This document shows, piece after piece, positions 29,220 through 37,187 of a stretch of DNA of 64,000 nucleotides (positions within the stretch are counted from its first letter, which is position 1; every line of letters starts with the position of its first letter). A program made the position numbers and the translations under genes. The stretch spans positions 1 to 64,000 of the forward strand of contig SYEK01000035.1 in the NCBI GenBank assembly GCA_005800815.1, in the 5' to 3' direction. The notes under the pieces are model-generated. The model saw nothing but the letters and a program-made list of their open reading frames with translations, had not been told where the DNA came from and ran no database searches. This DNA comes from Actinomycetota bacterium. Lineage in GTDB: Bacteria > Actinomycetota > Actinomycetes > Nanopelagicales > Nanopelagicaceae.

Positions 29220-30208
29220 GATTTTGGAGTGGTCCCAGTTTTTAAGGATTCGATGAGTTGACGTGCAATATCATCTGCCGTTGGTACAAAACGTGCTTCA
29301 AGTACACCGCTATACGGTACTGGCACATCTGGTGTAGTAATGCGAAAAGGGGCTCCCTTAAGTTGACAAAAGAGTTCTGAGGTAGCCGCTGCGACAATTT
29401 CAGAGCCCCAGCCACCACTTTGCGGGGCTTCTTCGACAACGATTAAGCGGCCTGTCTTTTTAACGGATGTAAGCACTGTCTCGCGATCCCAAGGGACCAC
29501 TGTCGCAAGATCAATTAGTTCTACATCAAGAGCGGATGTTTCAATAGCTCTGCGCGCTACATTAACCATTTGACCAAGAGATACGACAGTGATTTCATTT
29601 CCTTTGCGTAGTACTCTTGCTTTACCAATCGGAAGAACGAGTGAGGTATCGACATCTCCTCGCTCAGCGTAGAGAATGCGGGGCTCAAGTACTATGACTG
29701 GGTCTGGGTCTTGAATCGCTGACCGCGTTAAAGAGTAAGCAGATTGTGCATCACTTGGGCAGACAACTTTTAAGCCTGGAGTTGCAGCTACCCAATTCTC
29801 GAGTGTCTGCGAATGTTGACAACCAAAGCCAAGTCCAGAACCTACTGAGGCTCGTACAACCATCGGCACTGAAAGCTTGCCATTACTGAGGTAGCGCATC
29901 TTTGCAGCCTCTGTCACAAGTTGATCAAGGGCTACACCAAGAAACTCCATAAACATAATTTCAATAACTGGTCTCATGCCCATAATTGCTGCGCCAACTG
30001 CTGCGCCTGTGAAACCCATTTCAGATATTGGAGTATCGCGAATGCGAAGAGGGCCAAATTCAGTCAATAAGCCCTCCGAGGTTTTAAATGGACCTTCAGC
30101 CTGGGCCACATCTTCCCCAAATAACATCACAGTTGAATCTGCACGCATTTCGTCGGCGAGAGCCTGAACAATCGCCTGCCTAAATCGCATAGGCGTCGTA
30201 ATTGCCAT
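29192..30208 (-). CDS. 2-oxoacid/acetoin dehydrogenase E1 beta subunit-like
   Basis: LFGEDVAQAEGPFKTSEGLLTEFGPLRIRDTPISEMGFTGAAVGAA; GFGCQHSQTLENW. Confidence 0.92.
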   Translation of the reverse strand: MAITTPMRFRQAIVQALADEMRADSTVMLFGEDVAQAEGPFKTSEGLLTEFGPLRIRDTPISEMGFTGAAVGAAIMGMRPVIEIMFMEFLGVALDQLVTEAAKMRYLSNGKLSVPMVVRASVGSGLGFGCQHSQTLENWVAATPGLKVVCPSDAQSAYSLTRSAIQDPDPVIVLEPRILYAERGDVDTSLVLPIGKARVLRKGNEITVVSLGQMVNVARRAIETSALDVELIDLATVVPWDRETVLTSVKKTGRLIVVEEAPQSGGWGSEIVAAATSELFCQLKGAPFRITTPDVPVPYSGVLEARFVPTADDIARQLIESLKTGTTPKSWWELEGLK

Positions 30209-30305
30209 ATCACTCCCTCTGCTCCGATAGATGATGGGGGTTTTCCAAAGACTGGAATCGTTTGCTAGATTACTGGCATGGACAGGAAAAGGTCAATTCC
30301 TAGTG

Positions 30306-31430
30306 ATGTTATCTAAGACTCCCTCACCAGGGTTGCCCCTCTCTGGAGTCAAAGTCCTAGATGCCACATCCAATATCGCTGGCCCTTTCAGTGGTGCGGT
30401 TTTGGCAGACCTTGGCGCAGAGGTAATCAAGATTGAGATCCCGACAGGTGATCCTGCTCGAGCGATGTTCCCTATTGACGGGGATAGATCGGCATATTTT
30501 CATGTGGTCAACCGCAATAAAACCGGAGTAATTATTGACTTCAAGTCAAAGGAGGGTCAATCAAGATTGGGCAGCATGCTGGACGAATGCGATGTGTTCT
30601 TAACTAATTTTCTTCCAGAGAGGCTGCAAACCCTAGGCCTCACATCCCAGGAGTTACGAGCAAAACGACCTCGCTTGATATTTGGAAATCTTTCGTCCTA
30701 CGGTGCTGAAGGACCGGATAAGGCAGCCCCTGGTTACGACGCAACAGTTCAGGCACGTACTGGAATCATGCATGTCACTGGAGAGCCCGACGGAGAGCCG
30801 GTGCGGGCCGGAGTATCTGTTTTAGATATCGGTGGGGGGATGTGGCTGGCGATCGGAGTCCTGGCTGCATTGATAAGACGCGAGAGAACAGGAGAGGGGA
30901 GTGTTGTTGAGACCTCACTGTTTGAAACAGGAGCACTCTGGGTAAGTTATCACTTATCAGCAAATCAACTTACAGGCCAAGCATCAGTCAGATCCGGCGC
31001 AGGTCATCCAGCTTTTTCTCCTTATGGACTCTTTGCAACATCTTCTGGAACCTTATGTATAGGTGTTGGTAACGATAACATTTTTGCAAAGCTATGTGGA
31101 TTAATAAATCGCAAAGATTTAGTCCAAGATATTCGCTTTTTGACCAATTCGGACCGCGTCACTAACGCACTTATTCTAAAAGTTGAAATAGAGAAGTCCC
31201 TTGCAAATAAAGATGCAGTTTATTGGGGGCAAGTCCTTGGCAGTGGTGGCGTACCTGCAGATCGTGTTTCACTGCCGGAGGAGCTTTTCCATGATTCGCA
31301 AGCTCAGGCGGTAGGCATATTGCTTGACTACCCAGATACAACAACCCAAGTTCAGCTGATTCCAGGACTTCCTCTGCGCTTTGATGGTGAACGTCCTCCG
31401 ATCCGCTTGCCGGCTCCTCATCTAAAGTAG
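30306..31430 (+). CDS. CaiB/BaiF (class III) CoA-transferase
   Basis: GVKVLDATSNIAGPFSGAVLADLGAEVIKIE; FHVVNRNKTGVIIDFKSKEGQ; GYDATVQARTGIM. Confidence 0.9.
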   Translation: MLSKTPSPGLPLSGVKVLDATSNIAGPFSGAVLADLGAEVIKIEIPTGDPARAMFPIDGDRSAYFHVVNRNKTGVIIDFKSKEGQSRLGSMLDECDVFLTNFLPERLQTLGLTSQELRAKRPRLIFGNLSSYGAEGPDKAAPGYDATVQARTGIMHVTGEPDGEPVRAGVSVLDIGGGMWLAIGVLAALIRRERTGEGSVVETSLFETGALWVSYHLSANQLTGQASVRSGAGHPAFSPYGLFATSSGTLCIGVGNDNIFAKLCGLINRKDLVQDIRFLTNSDRVTNALILKVEIEKSLANKDAVYWGQVLGSGGVPADRVSLPEELFHDSQAQAVGILLDYPDTTTQVQLIPGLPLRFDGERPPIRLPAPHLK

Positions 31431-31655
31431 CGAGACAACACGCTTATAGTGGCCAAAAAACTAATCTTTTTGGGGCTTATTGCTTAATCTGTACACCTTC
31501 AGTCAGGCCATGGCTCGTTTCCTTGCCAGCCATAGCGATACTGTGATTGAGGATAAGACCTTTAGTCGAAATACAGCAGGGGCTGAAGGAAATTAACCCA
31601 TCTGACCTGCCCTTTTTCTTACAAACTGGGAATCAAGTTGATTCTGGAACATCGG

Positions 31656-31695
31656 ATTATGAGTTCGGGGCTCTAACCAACTGAGCTACCGCTTC
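31656..31695 (-). pseudogene. tRNA(CAT) 5'-half fragment
   Basis: GAAGCGGTAGCTCAGTTGGTTAGAGCCCCGAACTCATAAT, no 3' half; substitutions in acceptor and anticodon stems relative to the intact gene. Confidence 0.85.
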
Positions 31696-31711
31696 ATCGG
31701 CGATGAGTTTA
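31656..31711. repeat. Direct repeat copy 2 (distal side), ending on the crtYd stop codon
   Basis: ATTATGAGTTCGGGGCTCTAACCAACTGAGCTACCGCTTCATCGGCGATGAGTTTA; 4 mismatches vs 17722-17777. Confidence 0.9.
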
Positions 31712-32041
31712 CTGTAGTTTTTTGTTGCGCTGAAATCCCCTTCGACCCCAGAACTCCCACATGCCCATCACTGTGAGAACAAGTGCGAAGCCAAAGAGAA
31801 GATCCTCAATTGGGGCACTTGCAATCCGGATTCCAATAATTGTCTCTGGGTCATACATGACAATGGCTTTGCCATCACTTCGGGGATGGGTGAGCCACCA
31901 GTTAGTTATCAGCTGGAAGGGAAAAATGATTACATAGGAGAGCCAGAAAGCCAGACGCGTTAAAAGCGAGTTCTTGAAGAGAAAGAGATCAATCATGATG
32001 GAGAGAGAAAAAGCTGTTATTGCAATATCGCTATAGATCAC
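31709..32041 (-). CDS. crtYd: Lycopene cyclase domain protein, CrtYd-like subunit
   Basis: DPETIIGIRIASAPIEDLLFGFALVL (PIEDxxFG pattern); ~110-aa membrane protein paired with crtYc. Confidence 0.82.
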   Translation of the reverse strand: MIYSDIAITAFSLSIMIDLFLFKNSLLTRLAFWLSYVIIFPFQLITNWWLTHPRSDGKAIVMYDPETIIGIRIASAPIEDLLFGFALVLTVMGMWEFWGRRGFQRNKKLQ

Positions 32042-32406
32042 TGCTCTTTATCCTTGCCAAACTCCTTCTCACGCAAGTGAGGTTTCACCGTCGTCACGCC
32101 CTCTATGGTCAAGATAGCTGCCATAGGAACGATGATGAAAAAGAGGAACTCCTCTAATGGAATCTCAAACGGGCCATAGATTCCAAGCATTCGATCCCTA
32201 TTGAAGAACCAGTGTCCTTGGGCGATTGCATATGCATCCCAAGCTAGGAAGAGGATACTGACCGGGAGAATGCTCAGAAGAGCTCTTTTCCACCTTCGCA
32301 GAACACTTGTCTTGAGAAATATTTCAAGCCAAAAAGAACCAAAAACCGTAAAAACTAACATTGCCATGTAGCCAAATTTTTCCACACCAAATCTTCTCAC
32401 ACCCAT
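32038..32406 (-). CDS. crtYc: Lycopene cyclase domain protein, CrtYc-like subunit (start at MGVRRF; ORF track over-extends to 32670)
   Basis: WDAYAIAQGHWFFNRDRMLGIYGPFEIPLEEFLFFIIVP. Confidence 0.88.
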   Translation of the reverse strand: MGVRRFGVEKFGYMAMLVFTVFGSFWLEIFLKTSVLRRWKRALLSILPVSILFLAWDAYAIAQGHWFFNRDRMLGIYGPFEIPLEEFLFFIIVPMAAILTIEGVTTVKPHLREKEFGKDKEQ

Positions 32407-32437
32407 CTTTGATAGGATCGTTCTAGATGGGGGAGAC

Positions 32438-33385
32438 ATGAAGGAAAGTGAATTCCAACTCTTGAATCGGGTGCGCTTGTTCTCGAGTGTGTCCGTTGTG
32501 CTGGTAATAGTGTCCTCACTGATTTTTATAGATCTGTTGGGTGAGAGCTCAATGGGCTGGCAAGTCGCACTAGCAATAGGGGCTCTTGCCATCGGTATTC
32601 CACATGGAGCACTTGACCACCTGGTAACGATGCCCAAAGCCGATCCTCTGAAGATGAGCATATTTGTCATCGCTTATGTTGCGCTGGCAGCCTTAGCAGT
32701 GATTGCAATATTAACTTTCAATACGGTTGGCTTTATCGCCGTACTATTTATGAGCGCAGTGCACTTTGGCATCGGAGATGCGGCTTTTCTGAGAGAGATT
32801 GACAGGCGGAAGGATCCAAAAAGGAGATTGTCTGGACTATTTTTCATCCCAGCTGCTGGTTTTACACCTGTATTTATTCCACTCGTGAACTCGGAGAGTA
32901 CCAAGGCTCTAGCCAGTGTGAATTCAGATCTGATTAATTGGCATCGCGGATTCAATCAAGAGATACTTTTTATGGTCTGTGCTCTTGCAGTAATCTCTAT
33001 CATCACGCTGGCTCTGAGCACAAGATTACGTGAGGTGATCGATCTGAGCCTTCTTTTGCTACTGGCCCTGCTGACACCACCACTAATCGCATTTGCCACC
33101 TACTTTGGATGTTGGCATGCGATGCGCCATACGGCTCGGCTAACTCTGACCTTACCCAAGTGCCAAGAGCGCTTTGCACGAGATGAGATTGGCAGAGCGT
33201 TCTCAAAGGCGGTTATCCCTGGTTTGCCAGCCCTCTTTGGGACATTTGCTGTCGCAGGAGCTCTTGCACTAGGTGGACAGAGTTTTACCGATGAGTTCTT
33301 CTGGATGGCTTTGGTAGTTGTGTGGGCACTCACAGTCCCTCATATGGTCGTTACCGCGAAATTAGATCGGGCGGCGCTAACCTAG
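32438..33385 (+). CDS. blh: Brp/Blh-family beta-carotene 15,15'-dioxygenase
   Basis: GALAIGIPHGALDHLV, MSAVHFGIGDAAFL, YFGCWHAMRHTARL. Confidence 0.9.
   Translation: MKESEFQLLNRVRLFSSVSVVLVIVSSLIFIDLLGESSMGWQVALAIGALAIGIPHGALDHLVTMPKADPLKMSIFVIAYVALAALAVIAILTFNTVGFIAVLFMSAVHFGIGDAAFLREIDRRKDPKRRLSGLFFIPAAGFTPVFIPLVNSESTKALASVNSDLINWHRGFNQEILFMVCALAVISIITLALSTRLREVIDLSLLLLLALLTPPLIAFATYFGCWHAMRHTARLTLTLPKCQERFARDEIGRAFSKAVIPGLPALFGTFAVAGALALGGQSFTDEFFWMALVVVWALTVPHMVVTAKLDRAALT
33378..33383 (+). promoter_or_regulatory. -10 element TAACCT, 6 nt before GTG 33390
   Basis: TAACCT-AGAGAT-GTG. Confidence 0.45.
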
Positions 33386-33389
33386 AGAT

Positions 33390-33983
33390 GTGAAATTAAG
33401 GGTTTTTATCATTTCGCTTATGCTGTTGGGATTACCAATCATCTCGGCTCATAGTGCCCCGGTATATGTCTTTCCAGTAACAGGGTGTGAGTACACCTAT
33501 GCAAAAGCGCACCATGACTATCCAGCTACCGATATCCTGGCCCCTGCGGGTTGTAAGTTTGTAGCACCGATCAATGGTGTCGTCGATGAGGTCAATCGCA
33601 TCGATAGGTGGAGTGGAAAAAAGAGTTTAGGTCCAGATCGTGGAGGACTCTATGTTTCAATTATTGGCGATGACGGCGTTCGCTATTATGGTTCTCATCT
33701 GCGATCAATTCCAGCCAGTATCGAAGTGGGTGTTCTCGTCAAGGCAGGTCGACTCTTAGGTTCAATCGGATCATCAGGTAGTGCGCGAGGGACGCCCCCC
33801 CATCTGCACTTTGGAATCTCATGGCCGACACCGCTTGAGTCAGGGGCGTGGTGGGTCAGGCGGGGAATGATCTGGCCCTGGAAATATCTTGATGCATGGA
33901 AAGTTGGTAAGGATGCATCTCCGCTCAAAGAGATCAATGCCAAGAAATCAAAGACTGGTGAGATTCCACCTACTCCGAAGTAG
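33390..33983 (+). CDS. M23-family peptidase (LytM-like), secreted
   Basis: Signal peptide; HHDYPATDILAPAGCKFVAPINGVVDEV; YYGSHLRSI; GSSGSARGTPPHLHFGI. Confidence 0.88.
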   Translation: MKLRVFIISLMLLGLPIISAHSAPVYVFPVTGCEYTYAKAHHDYPATDILAPAGCKFVAPINGVVDEVNRIDRWSGKKSLGPDRGGLYVSIIGDDGVRYYGSHLRSIPASIEVGVLVKAGRLLGSIGSSGSARGTPPHLHFGISWPTPLESGAWWVRRGMIWPWKYLDAWKVGKDASPLKEINAKKSKTGEIPPTPK

Positions 33984-33990
33984 AAAAAAA

Positions 33991-34018
33991 TAACCCCCAC
34001 TGTCTCCAGTGGGGGTTA
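33991..34018 (-). terminator. Intrinsic terminator of cspA
   Basis: TAACCCCCACTG-TCTC-CAGTGGGGGTTA hairpin followed on minus strand by a T7 run. Confidence 0.85.
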
Positions 34019-34036
34019 TCGAGAAAGCGGTGTTGA

Positions 34037-34240
34037 TTAGGCAGGGTTTACTGCATCGGCCTGAGGGCCCTTTGGACCCTGTACGACCTCAAATGAGACT
34101 GCCTGACCCTCTTCAAGGGACTTGTAACCATTTCCTTGGATCGCTGAGTAGTGAACGAAAACATCTTGTCCGCCACCATCAACTGCAATGAAACCGAAAC
34201 CCTTTTCAGAGTTGAACCACTTAACTGTGCCTGTTGCCAT
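34037..34240 (-). CDS. cspA: Cold shock protein (start at MATGTVKWF)
   Basis: [34 protein letters not shown]. Confidence 0.95.
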   Translation of the reverse strand: MATGTVKWFNSEKGFGFIAVDGGGQDVFVHYSAIQGNGYKSLEEGQAVSFEVVQGPKGPQADAVNPA

Positions 34241-34501
34241 GTTTTTACTTTTCCTTCGATATATGGGTGTTCGAGAGTTCCTCGACCACGGTCTTCCTCT
34301 TGCGCCAGCGATACCGAATATGTATTCCATGAAACGGGTACTGATTAAGCGTCCGACTAAGCCCCACTCTACCTTCTTCTGGCCCGTATGCCTAAAGTGG
34401 GGGTGGACAGTTTGAGCCTGATGGGTGTGTAATTGAGGCACTAGCAGGAGCACAAGGCGGCCGGGGAAGGTCGCAATCGGCGTCCTTGCTAGGAGATTTC
34501 A

Positions 34502-35011
34502 ATGCAACGCTTAACCCGAGGCTCGGCAACGCTTGTCGTGCGAGGACACCTGAGAATCCATAGCGCCCCATCTGCGCTACGTCGCCACATCGATTGGGCG
34601 CTCGCAGATTTACTGGGGGCTGGGGTGCGATGTGAGTGGAGGCCACAGCCACTCAAAGCCGGCACATACACATGCACCTTGTCATGGCGCGATCGTGAGG
34701 GTGTTGCTGCGGCGATCGCAAGCGCATTGCGCGGTTGGCACTATCTCTATTTCGAGGTTCAAGAGGACACAAACAACGGAGGAGAGCTCTTTCGTGCCAC
34801 ACCAGAGCTAGGAATCCATCATGCACTCACGGATTTATCAGGCGCAATAATATTGAATGAAAATCAGATTAAGGCTGTACTCAAAGATAGCTTCGATGAG
34901 GAGTCGATTCGTGCAGGAATATCTATTCTTATGGGTAGTGACTGGGAGAGTGAGCTGGAGGGTTTTCGTGCTCTAAACCATCAGGAGATTTCACAGCTTC
35001 GAGCAATCTAA
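34502..35011 (+). CDS. DUF3145-family actinobacterial protein
   Basis: Overall pattern (TRGSATLVVRGHLRIHSAPSALRRHIDWAL...WRPQPLKAGTYTCTLSWRD). Confidence 0.75.
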   Translation: MQRLTRGSATLVVRGHLRIHSAPSALRRHIDWALADLLGAGVRCEWRPQPLKAGTYTCTLSWRDREGVAAAIASALRGWHYLYFEVQEDTNNGGELFRATPELGIHHALTDLSGAIILNENQIKAVLKDSFDEESIRAGISILMGSDWESELEGFRALNHQEISQLRAI

Positions 35012-35015
35012 GGGA

Positions 35016-35021
35016 TATTAT
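35016..35021 (+). promoter_or_regulatory. -10 element TATTAT, 6 nt before GTG 35028
   Basis: TATTAT-CTGAAT-GTG. Confidence 0.55.
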
Positions 35022-35027
35022 CTGAAT

Positions 35028-35789
35028 GTGAGCCAACTCAATGAATCACCAATAATCACAGTGGAGCGCCGTAAAGCGGTGACAATTATCATCTCAGCCA
35101 TCATCATCTCTCTGGCACTTGGTATTGGATTGATGAGAGTTGGATCTGGCTTTGCATCACGTAGTAGTGATGGCATCACAGTAACTGGCTCTGCCAAGAC
35201 GACTGCAACTGCCGATAACGTTGTTTGGACACTCTCAGTAAACCTCTCCTCACCTGCTGTGGCTATGGCCGTTAAAAAAGTCGATGCAGATGTATCAGCA
35301 CTCAGCGACTATTTGACCGCCGGCGGAATCAAAGCAGATTCTCTGACCCTTGGCCCAGTATCCACCTTTGCCAATGAGGAGTATGTCAATGGAAACTCAA
35401 CAGGTCGTATCCTTTCTTATCGGGCAAACCGTGATGTGACAGTGCGGACAAAAGATGTCCAGCTGGTCGCAAAGCTGAGTCAGGGTATTGGAGTGATATT
35501 ACAGACCGGAATCAATGTGAATAATTATGGACCTCAGTACTACATCTCAAACTTACCTGAGCTTCGCCCAGTATTGATGAGTGATGCCATGAAGGATGCA
35601 AAGCTGCGTGCGCAGGCTCTCACAGGGGCTGTTGGGAGCACGCTCGGATCATTAGTCAATGTCAAGGCTGGTCCGATTCAGATCACCACACCAGATTCCA
35701 CGATGACGGCCGATTATGGTGCATATGACACAAGCACGATTGAAAAGACGGTCACAGCAACGGTATCGGTGACCTTCAAGACAAATTAA
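35028..35789 (+). CDS. SIMPL-domain (DUF541) protein
   Basis: TM helix then GITVTGSAKTTATADNVVWTLSV... Confidence 0.8.
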   Translation: MSQLNESPIITVERRKAVTIIISAIIISLALGIGLMRVGSGFASRSSDGITVTGSAKTTATADNVVWTLSVNLSSPAVAMAVKKVDADVSALSDYLTAGGIKADSLTLGPVSTFANEEYVNGNSTGRILSYRANRDVTVRTKDVQLVAKLSQGIGVILQTGINVNNYGPQYYISNLPELRPVLMSDAMKDAKLRAQALTGAVGSTLGSLVNVKAGPIQITTPDSTMTADYGAYDTSTIEKTVTATVSVTFKTN

Positions 35790-37177
35790 AGTGGCATATT
35801 CGAATGACTACCACGCCGATGTGGCGCTTGTGAAATTGCCTTAGCAAGAGAGCTCCTAGTTGACCCTGGCTCGATGATCTCATCGACTGCACCGATTTCT
35901 AGGGCTTGATGAACACCTCCTGAACTCTTCTCATGTTCGGCCGCTAGCTCTAGCTCCATTGATTTGCGCCGATCCGCAGGAAGTTCTGCCAGCATTTTCC
36001 TGTGCAATACTCGAACAGCTGCCACTGCTCCCATCACTGAAACTTCGGCGCAAGGCCATGCAAACACATGCGTTGCACCCAGTGACTTTGAGTTCATTGC
36101 CACATAGGCACCACCATAGGCTCGACGTGTAATCAAGGTAACTCGTGGAACGACCGCTTCACCAAATGCATGCAGCAATTTTGCGCCACGTCGCACTGCG
36201 CCCTCCCATTCTTGCCCTGCTCCAGGTAGGAATCCTTGAACATCGGCGATCACAATGAGTGGGATACCAAATGCATCACAAGTGCGCACAAAGCGGGCGG
36301 CTTTTTCACCGGCGGCCGCATCAATTACCCCCGCCATATGTGCCGGGTTGTTGGCAAGAACACCCACGGTGGCACCACCCAAACGACCAATGATTGTGGT
36401 CATATTTGGCGCCCACATTGAGAGAAGTTCGATCTGTTCACTACCTTTATCCAATATTGCATTGACTAATGGATGTACGTCATAGCTGCGGACTGTGGAG
36501 TCAGGGACAAACTCTGAGAGATCGATATCTTGCGCATCCGGGCGCATAAAGCCATGGTTGGCAAAGAGCGCTGTTAGATCACGAATATCATCGAAGGCTG
36601 CCTGCTCAGTCGCTGCAATAATATGTGCAAGTCCGCTGTTTTTCTTATGTGCTTCAGGTCCACCCAGCAGCGCCATATCGATATCTTCCCCAGTCACACT
36701 CTTTACTACATCAGGACCTGTAACAAAGATGCGTCCTTCAGGGGCGAGCACAATGAGATCTGTTAGAGCCGGTCCATAAGCACCGCCACCTGCAGTTGGT
36801 CCAAGCACTAATGAGAGCTGAGGAATTCGACCGCTCGCTAAGATCATAGATTGAAAGACCTCACCAAAAGCGTCAAGAGATGCGACACCATCACTTAAAC
36901 GTGCTCCACCAGAGTGCCAGACTCCGATGATTGGTACTTGCGCCCCCATCGCAGCCTTATAGGCTGTGACGATTACATGTGACCCATCAACTCCAAGTGC
37001 ACCACTCTTTACGGTGGCATCTGATGCGAAGATGACTACTTTGTTTCCCTTGATGAGTCCTGTTACCGCGATTACTCCACAATCGGTGCGGGGGATGAGA
37101 AATGTGAAGTTTTCCTCATCTACCAAACGCGCAATCCTTGATTCAGGATCACGCGGGTCCCTCGATAGTGGAGACAT
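35786..37177 (-). CDS. Acyl-CoA carboxylase carboxyltransferase (beta) subunit
   Basis: GVWHSGGARLSDGV, GPTAGGGAYGPAL, GFLPGAGQEWEGAVRRGAKLLHAFGEA. Confidence 0.92.
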   Translation of the reverse strand: MSPLSRDPRDPESRIARLVDEENFTFLIPRTDCGVIAVTGLIKGNKVVIFASDATVKSGALGVDGSHVIVTAYKAAMGAQVPIIGVWHSGGARLSDGVASLDAFGEVFQSMILASGRIPQLSLVLGPTAGGGAYGPALTDLIVLAPEGRIFVTGPDVVKSVTGEDIDMALLGGPEAHKKNSGLAHIIAATEQAAFDDIRDLTALFANHGFMRPDAQDIDLSEFVPDSTVRSYDVHPLVNAILDKGSEQIELLSMWAPNMTTIIGRLGGATVGVLANNPAHMAGVIDAAAGEKAARFVRTCDAFGIPLIVIADVQGFLPGAGQEWEGAVRRGAKLLHAFGEAVVPRVTLITRRAYGGAYVAMNSKSLGATHVFAWPCAEVSVMGAVAAVRVLHRKMLAELPADRRKSMELELAAEHEKSSGGVHQALEIGAVDEIIEPGSTRSSLAKAISQAPHRRGSHSNMPL

Positions 37178-37187
37178 TCAAATTCCT

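Larger units (their letters stand above)
17722..31711. mobile_element. Putative tRNA(CAT)-associated genomic island, ~13.9 kb
   Basis: Flanking direct repeats containing half of a tRNA gene; contents unlike the housekeeping flanks; decayed genes inside; no integrase recognised. Confidence 0.7.

Noticed and set aside
31497-31600. Possible tyrosine-recombinase C-terminus (NLYTFSQAMARFLASHSDTVIEDKTFSR) next to the distal repeat
   Set aside because: Spacing of a His and a Phe only loosely resembles LGHSxxxxTxxxY; no RHTFA-like box or upstream domain. Not enough to call an integrase.
31656-31695. A second functional tRNA(CAT) gene at the distal repeat
   Set aside because: No 3' half, T-arm or acceptor complement follows; it is a truncated, mutated fragment
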